NCBI GenBank assembly: GCA_037576195.1
Contig: CM075102.1
Coordinates: forward strand, 26,966,745-27,030,744
Origin: Phytoseiulus persimilis
Taxonomy: Eukaryota; Arthropoda; Arachnida; Mesostigmata; Phytoseiidae
DNA length: 64,000 bases
Direction of reading: 5' to 3'
Position numbers and translations under genes: made by a program. Shown here in pieces: positions 10,601 through 23,891 of this stretch (position 1 is the stretch's first letter; every line of letters starts with the position of its first letter). The notes under the pieces are model-generated. The model was given only the letters and a program-made list of their open reading frames with translations. It was not told the DNA's origin and did not search any database.

Positions 10601-13600
10601 TTCCCCGGACGCTCGGTTGGAAAAAATCCTCGATGATGATTTTGATTAGTCGGGTCTGGATTAAGGTTCTGTACTCCGGGTTATTTGCGAGCATCAGTTA
10701 GACGGAACGTGTTTGTTAGGCACGGCAGCGTTCTTTCCGAGAACTGTCTCAGACAATTAGTGGTTAGAAAGACCTGTCCTGCTAGTTACTCATTCCATAT
10801 TGAGCCTTGGTGAGTTCTAATCCCCATACGAGAATCGGAAATTGCATTCCGAAATCTTCATTTCGTCGAATTCACCGACTCCTCAAAAAACTCCGCTGCC
10901 GTCAGTGCGCGAACTCGATTGGGACACTCACACCACCCGAAGCAAGAAGCGACACAGATCACCGGAAAACATACGGAGGATAAAGGTCAACGGGCTTTTT
11001 GCACCAGGAGTACCGACTGACGAAGCCCTGGACTAGCCTCGTAGCAAGCATGACCCTCGCAAGTGGCGTTCGCTCTTCGCTCAGTCTACCTTTTCTGCGT
11101 TTCTGTCTAATTCTCTGCCTATCTGCCTGTGCGCCTGCCCGTCTACCTACCTTTAGACCTACCAGTGGCCAGCTGCTTTAGTGTTCGTTGAGGGGCTCTC
11201 TGCGCAGGAGGGGTCGACGGTATGTCAAGATCTGTGAGATCGCCTCCCGGTCGAATGCCGTCTGAGAACATGACCGACTTACTGCATCCTGACGATCCTC
11301 CTATGCCGCTTCCACTCGTGTTTGATTTTTCACCACCTTCGACAAACGCCACAGATACGTCTATGTAAATCTCACACCAGTTCAGAATCCGCTCCCATTT
11401 CGGGTCTTTCGTCGCCCACAGAAAATCAACTACAGTCACGAAGACAGAGGAGAGAATAAATTGGCGATGATGACTACTCCCAGCTCCTACTCCTACTCCG
11501 GCCGTTCGAGCGCTCATCAGTGGCATTCTCGTGAGGAAGCGATTACATGGAAGAACCGAACCGTGGAGTTTGCAGGACAGGGTCCATGAGCGGAGGAGTT
11601 TACTGCGCAGCACAGGTCTGGTGCAATGGTAGCGTTTGGTCATGCTCAATAGGGTGAATCGGTAGCTTATCGAGAAACGAAGGAAAGGTAGGTCGGCAGA
11701 GCAATGATACACACCTTTCTTCAGCACTCCGACGGGTACCATGACAGTTGGCGGGGGTAGCTGAGCTGTGGACGACATTTGTGCTAGAGGGCTTACGGTA
11801 GAACAGTATTCCATGGGATTCGAAGGATCGGGCCGAGACCATCGTTCCACTGAGTTGACCACAAAAGTGAAATCAAGAGCCACACCGGTTAGTTTCGACA
11901 CACGCCTCCCCAATGCTGGGTCACCACGCACGTAGTTCTTCCTTTCTAATCGGAGCAGGATCGAATAGGGAAACGATTGTGGGAGAGCAAGAAGGCAGGG
12001 CAGTCAGGAATCGTCAGTTGACAGCTCCCGGAGCCGCCCTGGACAAACGATCACCTCAAGGGAGGATCCCGGGCATCAAACTGTCCGTCAGGAAATTTTT
12101 AATGCTCCGAAGGTTTGGCTAGACTGGAACCACATTTACCTAGCGTGCGGAACGACTTCATTCCCGAATCTCGAACAGTTCACAGTGACACTAAGTCGAC
12201 CACATCGAGCACAGCCCGCTAGCGGAAGAGGCCGATTGACTGGACGGGTCCCGTTGTCGGCGGATAGTTTATGCTGAACCATGCTCGAGCCCGAAGGCAC
12301 TCTCATGCTGCACCCACTTCACGAGCTATCAAAACTCTTCATTCCCTTTCGACATTCTACTCTCGACTCCTAGTTTTCGCGGGCGGAAAGACGAGCACAG
12401 TCACTGTACAAGCGGAACGATGGCCTCCAACCGTCTCATCATAGAGAGGAATTGTTCCTAAACGAGCACACAAACGCAACAATGATCAACGAAATCGAGA
12501 AGAAACGAAAATGCGGGAATTGAAAACCGACGACATTCGACGTATGGAGTTTGCCCCATAACAACATAACCCGAGATCGAAAAAAAATTCAACGACATTC
12601 TGATGAAATCGCGTGATCATGATTGTTGAGTCCGTGCCCTTCCTCCGAATCATGATCTTCGAGGAAACGTCAAGATGCAAGACGAGCTTCGTCGAGAAAT
12701 CGACGCCAGGCAGTTTTTCCAACTTCGGTTGCCTCCGAGAACCCGTTACATACCTTTGTTGAGGATTTCAATGCAATACGAGCATACCCGAGCGAGCTCG
12801 CCATCCATGAACTGTAGCCTTGCCCTGTCCTTGCAACAGTTACCGCATAAAACCTGTCGGAGATTATTGGAAGCTTTGCTTGGTAAACTTCTCAGTTGAA
12901 GAGAGTCCAATTCAGCGGACGCCCATTCAGAATCGGAGATTGAACCCGATCCCGCTGCTGCATACCTTGCCACACGCGCGACAATGATGTCTTCGACGAA
13001 ATATCGTGAAGTCCTGACCGCAGTTCATGCAGATCGGGGCGTCTTCGTCATGAATCCACATCGGTCTGACTTTTCCCAGAACCCCTTCGCTGGGAGCTAC
13101 AACCGGGTCCGATTCTGGAAAGCGGATCCGTGCAAAGTTTAACATGCCGGTCGGAAGATTCGCACCTCGCGACATCTTTCGTTGAACGGGAACCGAGTGT
13201 TTTCCGCGGGGAACGGAATCGGAGGCGACTGAAGGTCGGAGCTCCGGGGGATCCAATATCAGTCAACTCACCGCCACCTGCGGCTCCCTGCTCAGCTTCA
13301 TCAGAGTTGATCGCATCATCCTGGTCGCAAGTCATGGAATCGATCTGCGGCTTCTTTAGTGATGTCTCGTCGCTAGCTGAATCGTGCTCTTCAGCACGGT
13401 CAGGCGTGGCGTCCTCGCTCTGCGCTGCCGGGCTGTTTGACTGCTCCGCCTTTCGCACGGGAACCTCGGCTGGGGCCTGACTCGAGACCTCAAAGGGATT
13501 ATCCAGCTCCTCGATCGAATGTGAAGCGTCCTCGTTGTTGTTGTTGACAACGTTCTCCGCAGCCTCGCTCTCTATGACCTGATCTGGATCAACCGGCTCG

Positions 13601-15080
13601 ACCGAAGCTCCCGAGTCTTGCGAACGTCGGCTCGGTGCTCTATCGTTCTGAACTTCGTCTTCGAGAAGGTGCAGGTCGTCGTCAGTGACCTCAACAGCAC
13701 TCATGTCGAAACTAACAATGCGGTAGTAATTGCTAGCATCCGACTTGAGAGGGCCGTGGTTGATCAACTCGTCTCTCGAATCTTGGTTGTTGTTGCAACC
13801 ATTAACCGCGCTGTCGCGGGAATCGTTCGGGATTTCATCCCCTGCTTTTCCAACGCTCAGACGTTTTTCGAGGCGATCGGCAGGAAGAGATTGTGGGTCG
13901 GCTGCGGGGGTGCTCGATCGCTCAGGCTCCCCGCTTGGGAGCTCTTCTGGTGGATCGCGGCTCATGGTTTGCGTCGTGGAGCGGGACTCCCCTTTCGCCG
14001 ATTCTGCAGGTTTCGACTGCAGTTGAGCATTGACGTGGTTGCCGTTTTCAACTTGATTTTGGGACGTTGTCTGAGCTGATTCACTGTGTGAAAGCACATC
14101 TTTTTGGTCCAGCGGTTTGGGGGGCTCAGCAGCCGTCGGAGCAGGCTTCACGTTGAGCCCAATCGATGAGCTCCGATACCGTTGCAATACTGGAGAATTG
14201 TGGGCACTTAACAGGTGAGCGTTCTCTATACTTTTCTTCCTAAGAAATTCCTCGAACTGTTCCGAAGAAACACCCGAGCTTGCTGTTCTGCTGCTTGACG
14301 CAGTCGACTGGGATTTCAGCGGTGTTTTAGGTTTTACCGATTGAGAGCTGCAATACGAATGATGTACGGTTACGGCAAGCTTCACGGAGGGGCCACGGGG
14401 GATCGAGACCAACGAGCTATGGCGACGGCCTCATATCAGCTTGCTTATTGTCAGTGACCATTCGAGCTCGATGGAATCGATCAATCCATCAGATGGTATT
14501 GATCAATCGAGACTCGCGATTCACGAAAACGCTCATTGCGGCTCTCCGTCTCTTCAATAGGGGATCTCACGCACCTTTCTGCCGGTTTGGATGCAAGAGT
14601 CGGCGTGAATTCCGAGGCTGACTTTGTTTCCGGTTCGCACATCGGACTTTCCACCATCTTCCGCGACTCCGTAGATGATTCCGATCCTGCGATCTCCACC
14701 ATGGTGGAATCCGAACGCTCTCCCAGCGGGGACTCCGGCGTCTCCACCGATGTAGATTCCGGCGTCTCCACTGATGTAGATTCCAAACACTCTTCCACTT
14801 TTGGTTCCGTAGTCGTTTGTGGCCGTGAGAGCGGAGCCTCCACGGGATCCGTCAATCCGTTCAACTCCGCGGGAGCGTCGGGTTCGGGCTGCAAAGATGG
14901 AGACCGTCGCGATTCCGGAGTGGGAGAAGGGGGTGATGACGATGCTGCTGCCGGCGGTGTAGGAGCGGCCAAGGATACAGCAGTTTTCTGAGGCAACGCT
15001 GTCATCTGTGGCTGAATCTTGTTTTCGCTTTCCTCAAATTCATCCAGGACTGCATCGATGTCCACCACGAATTTGTCCAT
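7629..15080 (-). CDS. Sara: SARA/ZFYVE9-type FYVE-domain Smad anchor, sixteen exons, about 1,279 aa
   Basis: SARA is an early-endosome adaptor that binds PI3P and presents receptor-regulated Smads to TGF-beta-type receptors. Exons run from the ATG at 15080: 14575-15080, 13272-14347, 12966-13228, 12754-12853, 11715-11849, 11163-11288, 10353-10490, 10023-10262, 9669-9899, 9498-9583, 9290-9394, 8925-9065, 8616-8801, 8176-8393, 7913-8029, 7629-7800. They sum to 3,840 nt with all phases agreeing. The N terminus (LDEFEE) matches the SARA/endofin start, followed by a long acidic Ser/Pro-rich region. The FYVE domain is at about residues 580-645, with [17 protein letters not shown] and all eight Cys. 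The Smad-binding segment (EYCST, then [13 protein letters not shown]) is at about 650-693, followed by an RVxF-like PP1 docking motif KSVMF. The conserved C-terminal domain fills about 736-1279. The 43-nt intron at 13229-13271 is uncertain; a later acceptor near 13114 would remove 38 residues. Endofin is the alternative name; arthropods usually have one such gene. Confidence 0.92.
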
Positions 15081-18000
15081 GATTTATCTCTGCCTGCCGA
15101 ATAAAGAGAAAAAAACATGCTATAAGTGACCAGGAACAAGCAGAGCTGATTCCACTGCTTGTCATCTACTGATAAGATATTCCGCACAGTTGACAATTGT
15201 TGTGGGCTGGTTGTCTCGGACCTGGATCCTCATCACGCCAGTTTCCCAACGAAATTCGATGTGTCATGGCACCTCGAGTCCGTCAATTTACGGATGGTAA
15301 TCCAAACAAGGAAACCCGGCAACTAGGAATGGACCTTAGGAGACGGACGCGGAAAAGCGCGCGCGTTCGTTGTTCGGAAACGAGTGTTGCCAGAGGACTC
15401 TCGACCTAATCAGATTCCTATCGTGCGGTGCGTCCGAGTATAGCGGTCACGGTCCTCTAGGTCTAGGCCATCTCGAATCAATTAGACGGCGTCACAGGTT
15501 TTGATCTGATTCAGCAAACCAGCAACAATGCATTGTTGAGCTTTGAATTATCGTAGGCGCACGGCCGCAGAGTTCGACGCATTTTCATGCTTTCCGGAAA
15601 AACTCTCTTGTGTGCAAGTGATATCATGGTATGCTCAAGCTCTCCGCGGATGCCGATTCTCCACTATAATTCTCGGCTAGACAAAGCTGACGGATAGGTT
15701 TCCCGAGGCCCGAAAATTCGGAAGGGTGAAACGTCGAGTGACACGGTCTGACCCAGGATGTCGCAACCGCGTCCCGAATAATTTCATCCACAGTGACAAG
15801 AGATAAGCTCTAAATAGCTGACCGCAGTGCGGTGCAGTAAGCTTCTTCAACTTCGGTCAGGAGTCTCGAACTTGGCTGTTCGCAGCAGTCATATTGGAGC
15901 GGCTGTTCAGAACAAATATCGTCAAGGACCAACACCGCACCTCTACGGTAAAATCAGCTGTCACATGTCTGAGAATGGGAAAACTGAAACAAGTATCCGG
16001 AAGTTTTGTGTGACTCCGCCATGGCAATGTTTCCAAAGTTTTGCCAATGAGGACTCTCACACACCACATAAACGACGGACTCCTTGGGGCTAACACAGAG
16101 TCGATACAAGTTCTCACCAGCTAGTTTGTTAATGGAGCAATCTAGTCGAGACGAAGACAGAGCACTTTCACTGTCAGATGGACGGAGCGTTCCTCATCGC
16201 TCCGGCTTCTCGAGCTCAAAGTGCACTCAGTTTCGTTTCTGCGAGGCGGTGCATGGGGAATTTCATCGGATGTGTTATTTGTCGAATAAGCCTCTCTTTC
16301 ACACAGACAGTGAGGAGAGATGAACGAGAGACTTAACAACAACAATCGCGGCGGTTCGAGCGGACGACGCGACGCAGTTTCCGGGGCGACGGGGAGAGCG
16401 CGGGAATTTCGAATGATGAGGGAGCAGAGTTCGGCACCACCGCTTTGGGACCCTTCTGTACCTTTGCGCTCTCTTTGGGAAAGCGAACCGATCCCCGATG
16501 GCGGAGTTGCGGGCCTGTGACTGAGCTCATCGAATGTGCTCGATACGAGCATGAGCGGCGTGAATCGATAATCCCGACGACGAAGTATCCAGGTCGCTGC
16601 GGAGCACTCTACGTGTAGTATTCGAGCTGCAAGAGGCAATCTCAAACGAAAGGAAATCTCATCCAGACGTTGACAATGTTCGAGGCAGTCCCGCCTTGAA
16701 AACGATCAACATTGCTCGTGGGAAAAAGACCGCAGACCGGATTTCTGTTTGGACAGCGACTAGACATGAACAAGTTACCCCATGGACAGGGGCTCGAAAA
16801 AATCGGATGACATTTTTCATGATGATGTCCTCTCCCCCAAACTTTCTTCAGACAGAAGCTCCGTATGCGATATGTTCGAGCACGGGAGGAGAAACGGCCA
16901 TAGACTTCGGGTGAACATTTGAGTGGATCGCTGCGCACCGTAATCCCCGTGAGCCAGAGCCTCCGAATTATGTGCGGCTCTAATAACCCTGGGCGGTATC
17001 TATACCACGAACCTGGAGCAGCAGTCCACGCCACGTGCCGATCCATTCGCTGTATCAAACCTTCCCGTCCTAGTTTACGTGTGTTCTGAGACGATTTCAA
17101 CCCCCAAAGACAGCTTACGACTGTCCGTGTGTTGTGATCAGGAGCCGCGATCGGCATGGAGCCAGCGTCATCGGAATGTGTATTTCACGAGGAAAAAGCA
17201 ATGTCAGGAATCGGGATCTAGTCGGAGGGGCCGCTCGGGTACGGTTCTCCCGTAACCTGTCTACAACCAGTCTAAATCCGACCATCTCGACTGGGAAACT
17301 GAATGAAAAATAGAAACAGTTCCAAACCGGTGGTGGTTCACTCCTTGGCGGGTTTTGATGGGGCGTTTTCTCCCTAGAGGAGCTCGAAGAAACTTCGGTT
17401 CGTTACATGCGACGGAGATGAACAAATCATTCTAAAACCGGTCGCCACCCCCAATCGTGACACCGAGTGTTGGAGTCACTGGATGAACACTTCTGCTGAC
17501 CGACTCACCTCGCCTATCAGCCTGACCCAAAGCGATCCAGAAGCTCAAGGATTGGAGAGTCCCTGTTTTGTCAGCGCGTGTCGATGGCGCAGTGTAGAAA
17601 GGCAATTTAGGGATTGGAATATTCCATGGAATGAAGTTGTCCGATTACCTCCGTCATTGTGAGTTTGAACGGAGCGTTATCGAGTTACCCGGAAGGGCGG
17701 TAACTCGAATACCCGTGGTGATCACTAAATATGGAGGCTTAGATCTTCAAGCACTCGTAAGGTATCCGCGTGTCCCATTCATCTAGGGAACCTGTGCACA
17801 GTTATGGTACGCTTGCATGGGGCCCATCATGTTCGATGATCCGGTTGAGCTTTTGGAGGCTCTCAACAGCTTCGGGCTTCCCTTGCTTTCCGAAACTGTC
17901 TGCGGCTCCCTTGGCCTGAACAATTCCATCGTTACGATTTCAAACGCTCGTTTGCCTTCCAAAAGCAAAGTCAAATCAGCCCTGGTCCCTCCGAGAAGAA

Positions 18001-20540
18001 ACTCTTGTTCGCGTATCTGATCGGAGTTAAAGCGAACCGAGGCTCTCTAGAGTCCTCGGTGCCCGTCGACAGACTGACAACAAAATTATCATCACTCGGA
18101 TTCAGATTGTCCTCTCATCACTCAGAGGTTCTCATAGATTGTTTGGCCGATTTGTATGACATCTCTTAGGGATAAGTTGCGAGCGCTCGCGAGGGGAAGA
18201 ATATTGCTCACCTCTCGAGCGAAGAGATCGGACGAAGCCGACGAGCTTCAGGAACAATGGTATCGCTATCTCAAACACACTCAATATCGCTTGAAAATGG
18301 GCCGGATGAGCTCGGGTCATTCGAACGTCATTTGGATCGAATCCCGAGAACCCGATTGAGAACCAACAACCGTTTCAATGCTGATACAGTTCATCTTGTA
18401 TTCTCCAATTTCCTGGAGGCATCAATATACAGACTTCGAAAAAGAGACCTTTCTCCATGTACAGAAGACCGGGGTAAACCCCGCTCGGATGAATGATCGA
18501 GATGAGAGTCCGCTATGCCGCGCTCCATTGCTGAACATAAGCATCGCGGTGCAAGAATGATGAGTTGATAATTTCATCTACTCCCTTGATCCTTCGGGAA
18601 TATACGAGAAACTTGCTGTGAATGTCAATGGGCCAGGCGCTTTGCGAAGCGCTGAACTTGTTCAGCTTCGGCCGTCGTCCACGGCCGCTTCGTTACGTGG
18701 TCGGTCTTCGCGCTCCTCCTCATCGCCATCATTTGGTTCGCTGCGTGGGCGAACAGCCGTACCTGAAATCCATAGCCCAGGAGTTCTCGCGCAGGCTGAT
18801 TTTCAGAAGATCGGATTTACACTCGGCACCTTGTAGCCCGACCGGGGAATTTTCCGCTCCGATTGGGCGACGGAACAAATTCTGGTCAAGCTGATGGAGG
18901 GGTATTAGGTCAACCTGGCATGAACCTTACTCGATGTGGAAGGAAACATCAAGTGCGAGTTCAGTGATGAGGATCTGCCGCTTCCCGAACTCTCGACGAA
19001 CTGCATCATAGATGACGGAAAGGGTAGGCCTCCAAGGCTGAGCAGGATTCGAGGGTCGAACAATGATTCAGGCAACAGCGGTAGGGGCCGGAAGGGTAAC
19101 GGCGGACAAAGAGGTGACACTGAAAATATACAGAAGTGTGAATGTAAAACGCTTTCGTTCGAGACGGAGATTATGATTAAATTCCAGTGATGGGATTCAC
19201 AAAAAGGCATTTGATCCGATTAAGATCCGTTTCTCTGTTAAAACTGATACGAACTAAGTCGATTCTCTCGGCCGAATTTCTCCGCAGACGCTGCCTGGCG
19301 GAGGCGCGAGCAAATTCGTTTCACTGCAATGAACTCAACGCCTCCAGATACCGTTCCAAACATCAAAAACTCGTGGACGCCTAGCTTCTTGTCGGAGACG
19401 ATTTTCTGAGTGGACTCAGCAGACTTCGTATCGAATCTCGGACCCATCGTGAAGGCCGTCTCGATATCAGGAAACATAACAATCGGAAATATCCGTGTAG
19501 CGCGAGTGAGCTATAATTCAAACCAGCTCATTGTCGGATTGGGGCCGCGAATGTTGTCGGTACGTTGTGCTTTTTTGAAATCCGTCGCTTCATGATTTGT
19601 CGAAGTTGGAGAAAAGCCGCATGCTGTGGGAAATCGTTCGGAGCCTTTCCTACTCGGGGGTTCAGCGATAAACCGCGATGAAATGGAGACGTGCAGTCCA
19701 CCCTTGACATCCGTGAATTGCTTGGAACTCTGCAATTCAACGAGAGGGAGCTGTCCCTAAGGAGTTGCTCGAACTTCAGTGAGGAACCCTCTGCTGTTGG
19801 TGATAAGCCCAACGGGAGCCCGATCGCATTGCTTCTGCCTTCTCCTAGCACCGAATGTTCACCTTTTCCAAGCAAGTGGAATGAAAGTGCAGGCTGAACT
19901 TTGATTCTCGGTGATTCATTATGACATGGTTGGATGTTTGACTGCAGCTACGCTCTGCTGGTTGGCGGGCCAGCTCGTTGATTGGTTGAAGGCAGGGCCT
20001 AACCGCGCTGAGCCACAACCAAGTAAAGAGCATTCTCCCCGAAGCGACTGACCCGCCCTCGGCGCCGATGATCACGATTCAGTCGACAACATCTGAGGTC
20101 GTATTTCTGGTTTAAAACTACCGAACAAAATTCCATCGAATTCATCTCACATGCACACAGCAGCCAGAGAAGCTTTTGTCTTGAGGTATTTATGCTCGGT
20201 TCAATAAAACGAACTGACAAGTAACAGCCTGGGTCACACTTATTTCTCAGAAACGTAAATCATGTTTCTGTTGAAATGCTCGAAACGGATAATAACATGA
20301 CGTGGAAGGCTGAACGAAAACACAGAGGAGCCACTTTTTGTCTTTCGGCTTTCGCCGTTTTAGTCTTCTTCTCTCCGATTCTTCCTCCCTTTTCGTATTT
20401 CACTCCTCTCAGTCGTCGTCGACATCGACCTCATGTAGTTTCAAGCAGCTCTACAGCGTGACTCCATCCCTTCCGATGCTGCGAGTAGCTTTCAAAAAGA
20501 AACAGAAGATGATTTCAACCAGATAGATAAATTAGAGATC
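15081..20540. other. gene-poor interval upstream of SARA
   Basis: No conserved coding exon, tRNA or repeat was recognised in this 5.5 kb. It should include the SARA promoter and 5' UTR just above 15080. Short ORFs are present on both strands, for example a 66-codon Ser/Arg/Gly-rich one at 16320-16520 (+). None shows splice-consistent homology. Confidence 0.35.
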
Positions 20541-20659
20541 TTACTGGTTCCAGGAATCCCAAAGCAGCCAGTCGTTGTGCTCACAGCCGATCTTTCCGAA
20601 GGGAGCGTAGTACTCGTTGCCGTTGTGGATGAACCTTTGCTGCTCAATCTGGACTCGCT
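20541..20659 (-). CDS. possible last exon of an unidentified protein
   Basis: After a good minus-strand acceptor (a pyrimidine-rich stretch ending in ccgtag), 39 codons run to a TAA at 20543-20541. The peptide is rich in aromatic and polar residues (around NEYYAPFGKIGCEHNDW) and has CDS-like GC-rich third positions. The exon would start in phase 1. I do not recognise the family and found no upstream exon with certainty, so the gene cannot be named; it may be a real terminal exon of a gene spread over 21-22 kb. Confidence 0.38.
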
Positions 20660-22715
20660 CTACGGAAGAGAACGATATTTAGGTTCGAATTTGATACAAA
20701 TTGGGATAACGTGATATCTAGGCCATGGAAGATTGATCTTCCGGAGCAATCCGAGCTCCCAATTGCTGGTTTCAGCTGGGAGAAGTTTTCTCCCGGGGCG
20801 ATCGCGAAAATGCAGTTGCGAACGGAAGCGTGGCAGGGAGTTCAAGGTTGCTGACTCGCAAACATGGAGTCCCAGTAACGTCATGGGCTCGGTTCGTGGT
20901 GTCAAGCTCCTCTGGATGCTTCAATGAGCATCCGCTCGATACGAGACTCGCGGGGGGTGCTGACAGAGTTCCACCCATGGATTCATAGGTATCCGACAAA
21001 ACCGAGTCCAGGGTCTAAGTATGGTCTGAAAGCATGCGTGCGAGTCATATCTGCTCGCCAACAGGACTTCATGGTCTCAACATACGCGCACCGATTGACG
21101 CGTCTCTCAGTCGAGGCGGGCTCGACGGCGTCCGCTTCCGTAAGAACTGAGCGAGGGATGATGGGGCATCCAAGTATGTCTACATCGGACGTTTTACCCC
21201 AGGCGCGATCGTTCCATTTCGGTCGAACGACTCCGATGTGCCTGGCCTCAACGGATGAAGCTGATCTCGGTGAACTTCTGAAACCCATTTATCTGGCCAT
21301 GGGAGGATGTCAGTATCAGTCTCCTACAGCTCGATACCACGACTCTAGAGCTCTTTGGAGTCGCTCGACTGAAATCGACTTATACAGCCCTGACACCGAG
21401 CGCTCCGTAATGTTTGGGATATCTCCTGGTTGTCACTCTGAAACTGCTATTTGATCTCAATGAGAATGCAGATAGATCACGAGAGTTGAGCTCCTCGGAA
21501 ATTCTGTTTACTGTTAGAATAGATGTTCATTTTAGGGCGATCCCTCTCCGGATTCGGACAAGAATGACCGAACATGGGTTTAGTACGGAAGCTTCCAAGC
21601 GATGGTACGAGCTACCGCTTTCCGGGCAATACATGGGACTCAAGCGCAATAAAGCTCGGAGAGATTGAAAGTTTGTTCCGACAGAAGATGTGCCTGCGTG
21701 AAGCCAATCGAGGCATAACAAGATTGATTTCATGAGCTGTGCGGCGGATTACAGAGAGATTTGGTCGTATGATCAATCAAATGTTCCGACTCTGTTGCTA
21801 CATGGCGCCCTCTCCGACACCCCGAACGCCTCGACGATGACGGGGACACGCATTCCCACACATGGAATCGATCCATGAAACTTGCTCCTGGGACGGAGAG
21901 CTCAATCTAGAGCGGGGTGCATCTCAGATTTGAAGGGCTACCGACTGGAGATTTTCGAGATCAACGGAGAACGAATCCATCCGAACCCCACTTGTCAGAT
22001 TTTCGGAGATACTGGGTACTTGGAATACTGCGGTTCAGAAACAAGTTTCCTCAGGCACTCTATTGGGCATTGAAGCTCTGGAAATTCACGAGATCGAACA
22101 GGTGGCGGAGTTCATACGAACGCGATAGCATTCAACGGACGTGAAATATTCGATGGAGACATCTCTCGAGACGGGAAAAGTGAGGATGCTGCGGCTCCAA
22201 TAAGTGCATGTGGTTGATGACTCAAGGAATTCTCAACAATAACAAAACTCACGCCGCTGCTCTTGAGTGAACTTTTACAACAACGGCTCATCTCTGAGGC
22301 GACCTAAGCCGAGTTTAATAGACGAACTCCTATCACCCTCTAAGAAAATGGACTTGAAATGTTTACGTCGCTGCTGAGCGCTATTGAAAGAGGGGAAAGA
22401 ACATCATCCGAGAAAGAAACGTGTTTCTTTGTGAGTTTGAACGAAGAATACACTCCGCGAACGTGACCATCTAAACTTACTAGAAGAGCTTTCTCGCATT
22501 GCGTCTGATCGCGTTCAACGATTGTTATAAGCGCATGGCCCTGATGTTCTAGGTTCCACATTCACGTGTGAGAGTCGAGCTTCGTAGAGATAAATCCTGA
22601 ATACACGATCGGAGAGACTTCGGTCACAGATATTTCTACTCTAGCACAAAGCCTCCCGAAACGGTCGATATTGACATCCTGAGGGTCGGAGCCGTCCCTT
22701 GAATTTCGGCGCAAT
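20660..22715. other. stretch without a confident gene
   Basis: I see no recognisable domain here. Longish overlapping ORFs near 20924-21454 on both strands lack homology and have no coding-like codon bias that favours one frame. Confidence 0.3.
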
Positions 22716-23186
22716 CTATACATATCGTTGACGGACAGGTCTCCGGGGCTTGATGGGGGACGTCGGAGGGTACAGATACTCCGAGAACCTATGGTCGACA
22801 TCCGAAATCTTGAGAAAGGCCAAAGCCATGAAAAAAAAGACTTGCCTGACTGGTGAGCTGAAATTTGTTATTGTTGTTGCCGTCTTTGCTAGGGCCGTCT
22901 GTGTGTTGTAGTTTCTTCAGTGCGCTCTGCACCTGCTGCCGCTGTATGATCAGAATGCAGCGTTCACATTTGCAGTTCCTAAAATGGGATATCTCAACTG
23001 AGGGTTTCCGAAATTCCGCCACCCAAGCGACGCACTCGTCACGTGTGGCTGACCCAAATGTGCGGCGAAAGACACTCACTTGAACCTGCATTGCTCTTTG
23101 TGGTCCTTGACTGGGTTCCGCTCATTATGATTCCGGCATCGGGCACAAAGTCTTATGCGGTTTGACATCTGAGATTGGATTTTCAT
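22716..23186 (-). CDS. DM-domain (doublesex/mab-3 related) transcription factor, short
   Basis: DM-domain proteins bind DNA through an intertwined zinc module and commonly control sexual differentiation or neural fate. Exon 1 (23080-23186, ATG at 23186, a second in-frame ATG at 23168) encodes CARCRNH, then KDHKEQC. Exon 2 (22846-22978) joins in phase and gives KNCKCERC followed by the basic recognition helix IIQRQQVQSALKKL. All eight zinc ligands of the Cys-Cys-His-His / Cys4 pattern are present with family spacing. After the domain comes a short Asn-rich linker. The 3' end is unsure. Reading on gives a stop at about 22789. Splicing at a GC donor (cag|gcaagt) over only 37 nt to an acceptor at 22809 adds 30 residues ending at 22716. 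Total length is then about 110 aa, far shorter than most DMRT proteins, so further exons may be missing. DMRT subtype cannot be assigned. Confidence 0.85.
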
Positions 23187-23483
23187 TGTAAGAAGGCTTC
23201 TCCAGCAGCACCAGGGTTTCTTGAATTCACTTCACATGTACGTATCCGCAATAAAATTTCGATCGATTCACTCAGGCGTTCTGCTAAGATCTCCGACTCG
23301 AGCATGGGGTCCCCTCTTCCGTTCGAATCTGGGAGCACCTTATGCTCGGCGGGTACCCTCTGATAAACGAGAATCAAATGAGCGGGTCCATAAGTAAAAG
23401 GTTATACCATCTCATCACGCAACGAGTGGGTGACGGGCTCACTCAATTGTCGGGCACTCTCTGATGGCTGAAAAGCCCACAAG

Positions 23484-23639
23484 ATGAGTCGGAGACTGGA
23501 CGTAACGGATGAATACGGTTCGCCGATCAGAGATGAGTATCTCGAGGACCCCACATGTGGAACATTCAACTTTGAGAAGTATGGAAAGATGAATTTTCGG
23601 TTTGTCTGGGGCCTTTTCGCACAGGAGACTCCCGTATAA
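23484..23639 (+). CDS. small ORF, 51 aa, unidentified
   Basis: An ATG-initiated 51-codon frame with coding-like composition. The protein is acidic and Tyr/Phe-rich (starts MSRRLDVTDEYG, then FNFEKYGKMNFRFVWG). No homologue is recognised and no splice partner was found. It could be a first exon or a chance ORF. Confidence 0.22.
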   Translation: MSRRLDVTDEYGSPIRDEYLEDPTCGTFNFEKYGKMNFRFVWGLFAQETPV

Positions 23640-23678
23640 ATTGAATTGATTCAGAAGGAACACTTTCCGCGTGCGCTC

Positions 23679-23891
23679 TCAGACCGGATATGGGAAACGA
23701 ATAACGTTTGGGTGGTTGAGAAATGGCTGAGCTCCTGGAGTAGAATTGAACTGTTTTGAGAAGTTTCTGATGACGTGAATGCTGCACACAATGATGAGGA
23801 TGACCCAAAAGTACATGTTGTCGCGAACAAGAGCGTCTGAGCATCGATTATTATCACACCCGCATTCACAAATACCAATCGGACAGGGCAA
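23679..23891 (-). CDS. possible exon encoding a transmembrane segment, unidentified
   Basis: Open minus-strand frame with a Cys-rich start (CECGCDNNRC) immediately before a hydrophobic segment (MYFWVILIIVCSIHVI) and a polar tail ending at a stop. The pattern of a Cys-rich loop next to a membrane helix is seen in several transporter families, including organic-anion transporters, but the match is too weak to name one. It lacks an ATG and would be an internal or terminal exon. Confidence 0.2.
   Translation of the reverse strand: MPCPIGICECGCDNNRCSDALVRDNMYFWVILIIVCSIHVIRNFSKQFNSTPGAQPFLNHPNVIRFPYPV

Noticed and set aside
18936-19190. Plus frame rich in Gly/Arg with an acidic start
   Set aside because: No ATG and no good acceptor in front, and no recognised family; composition alone was not enough.
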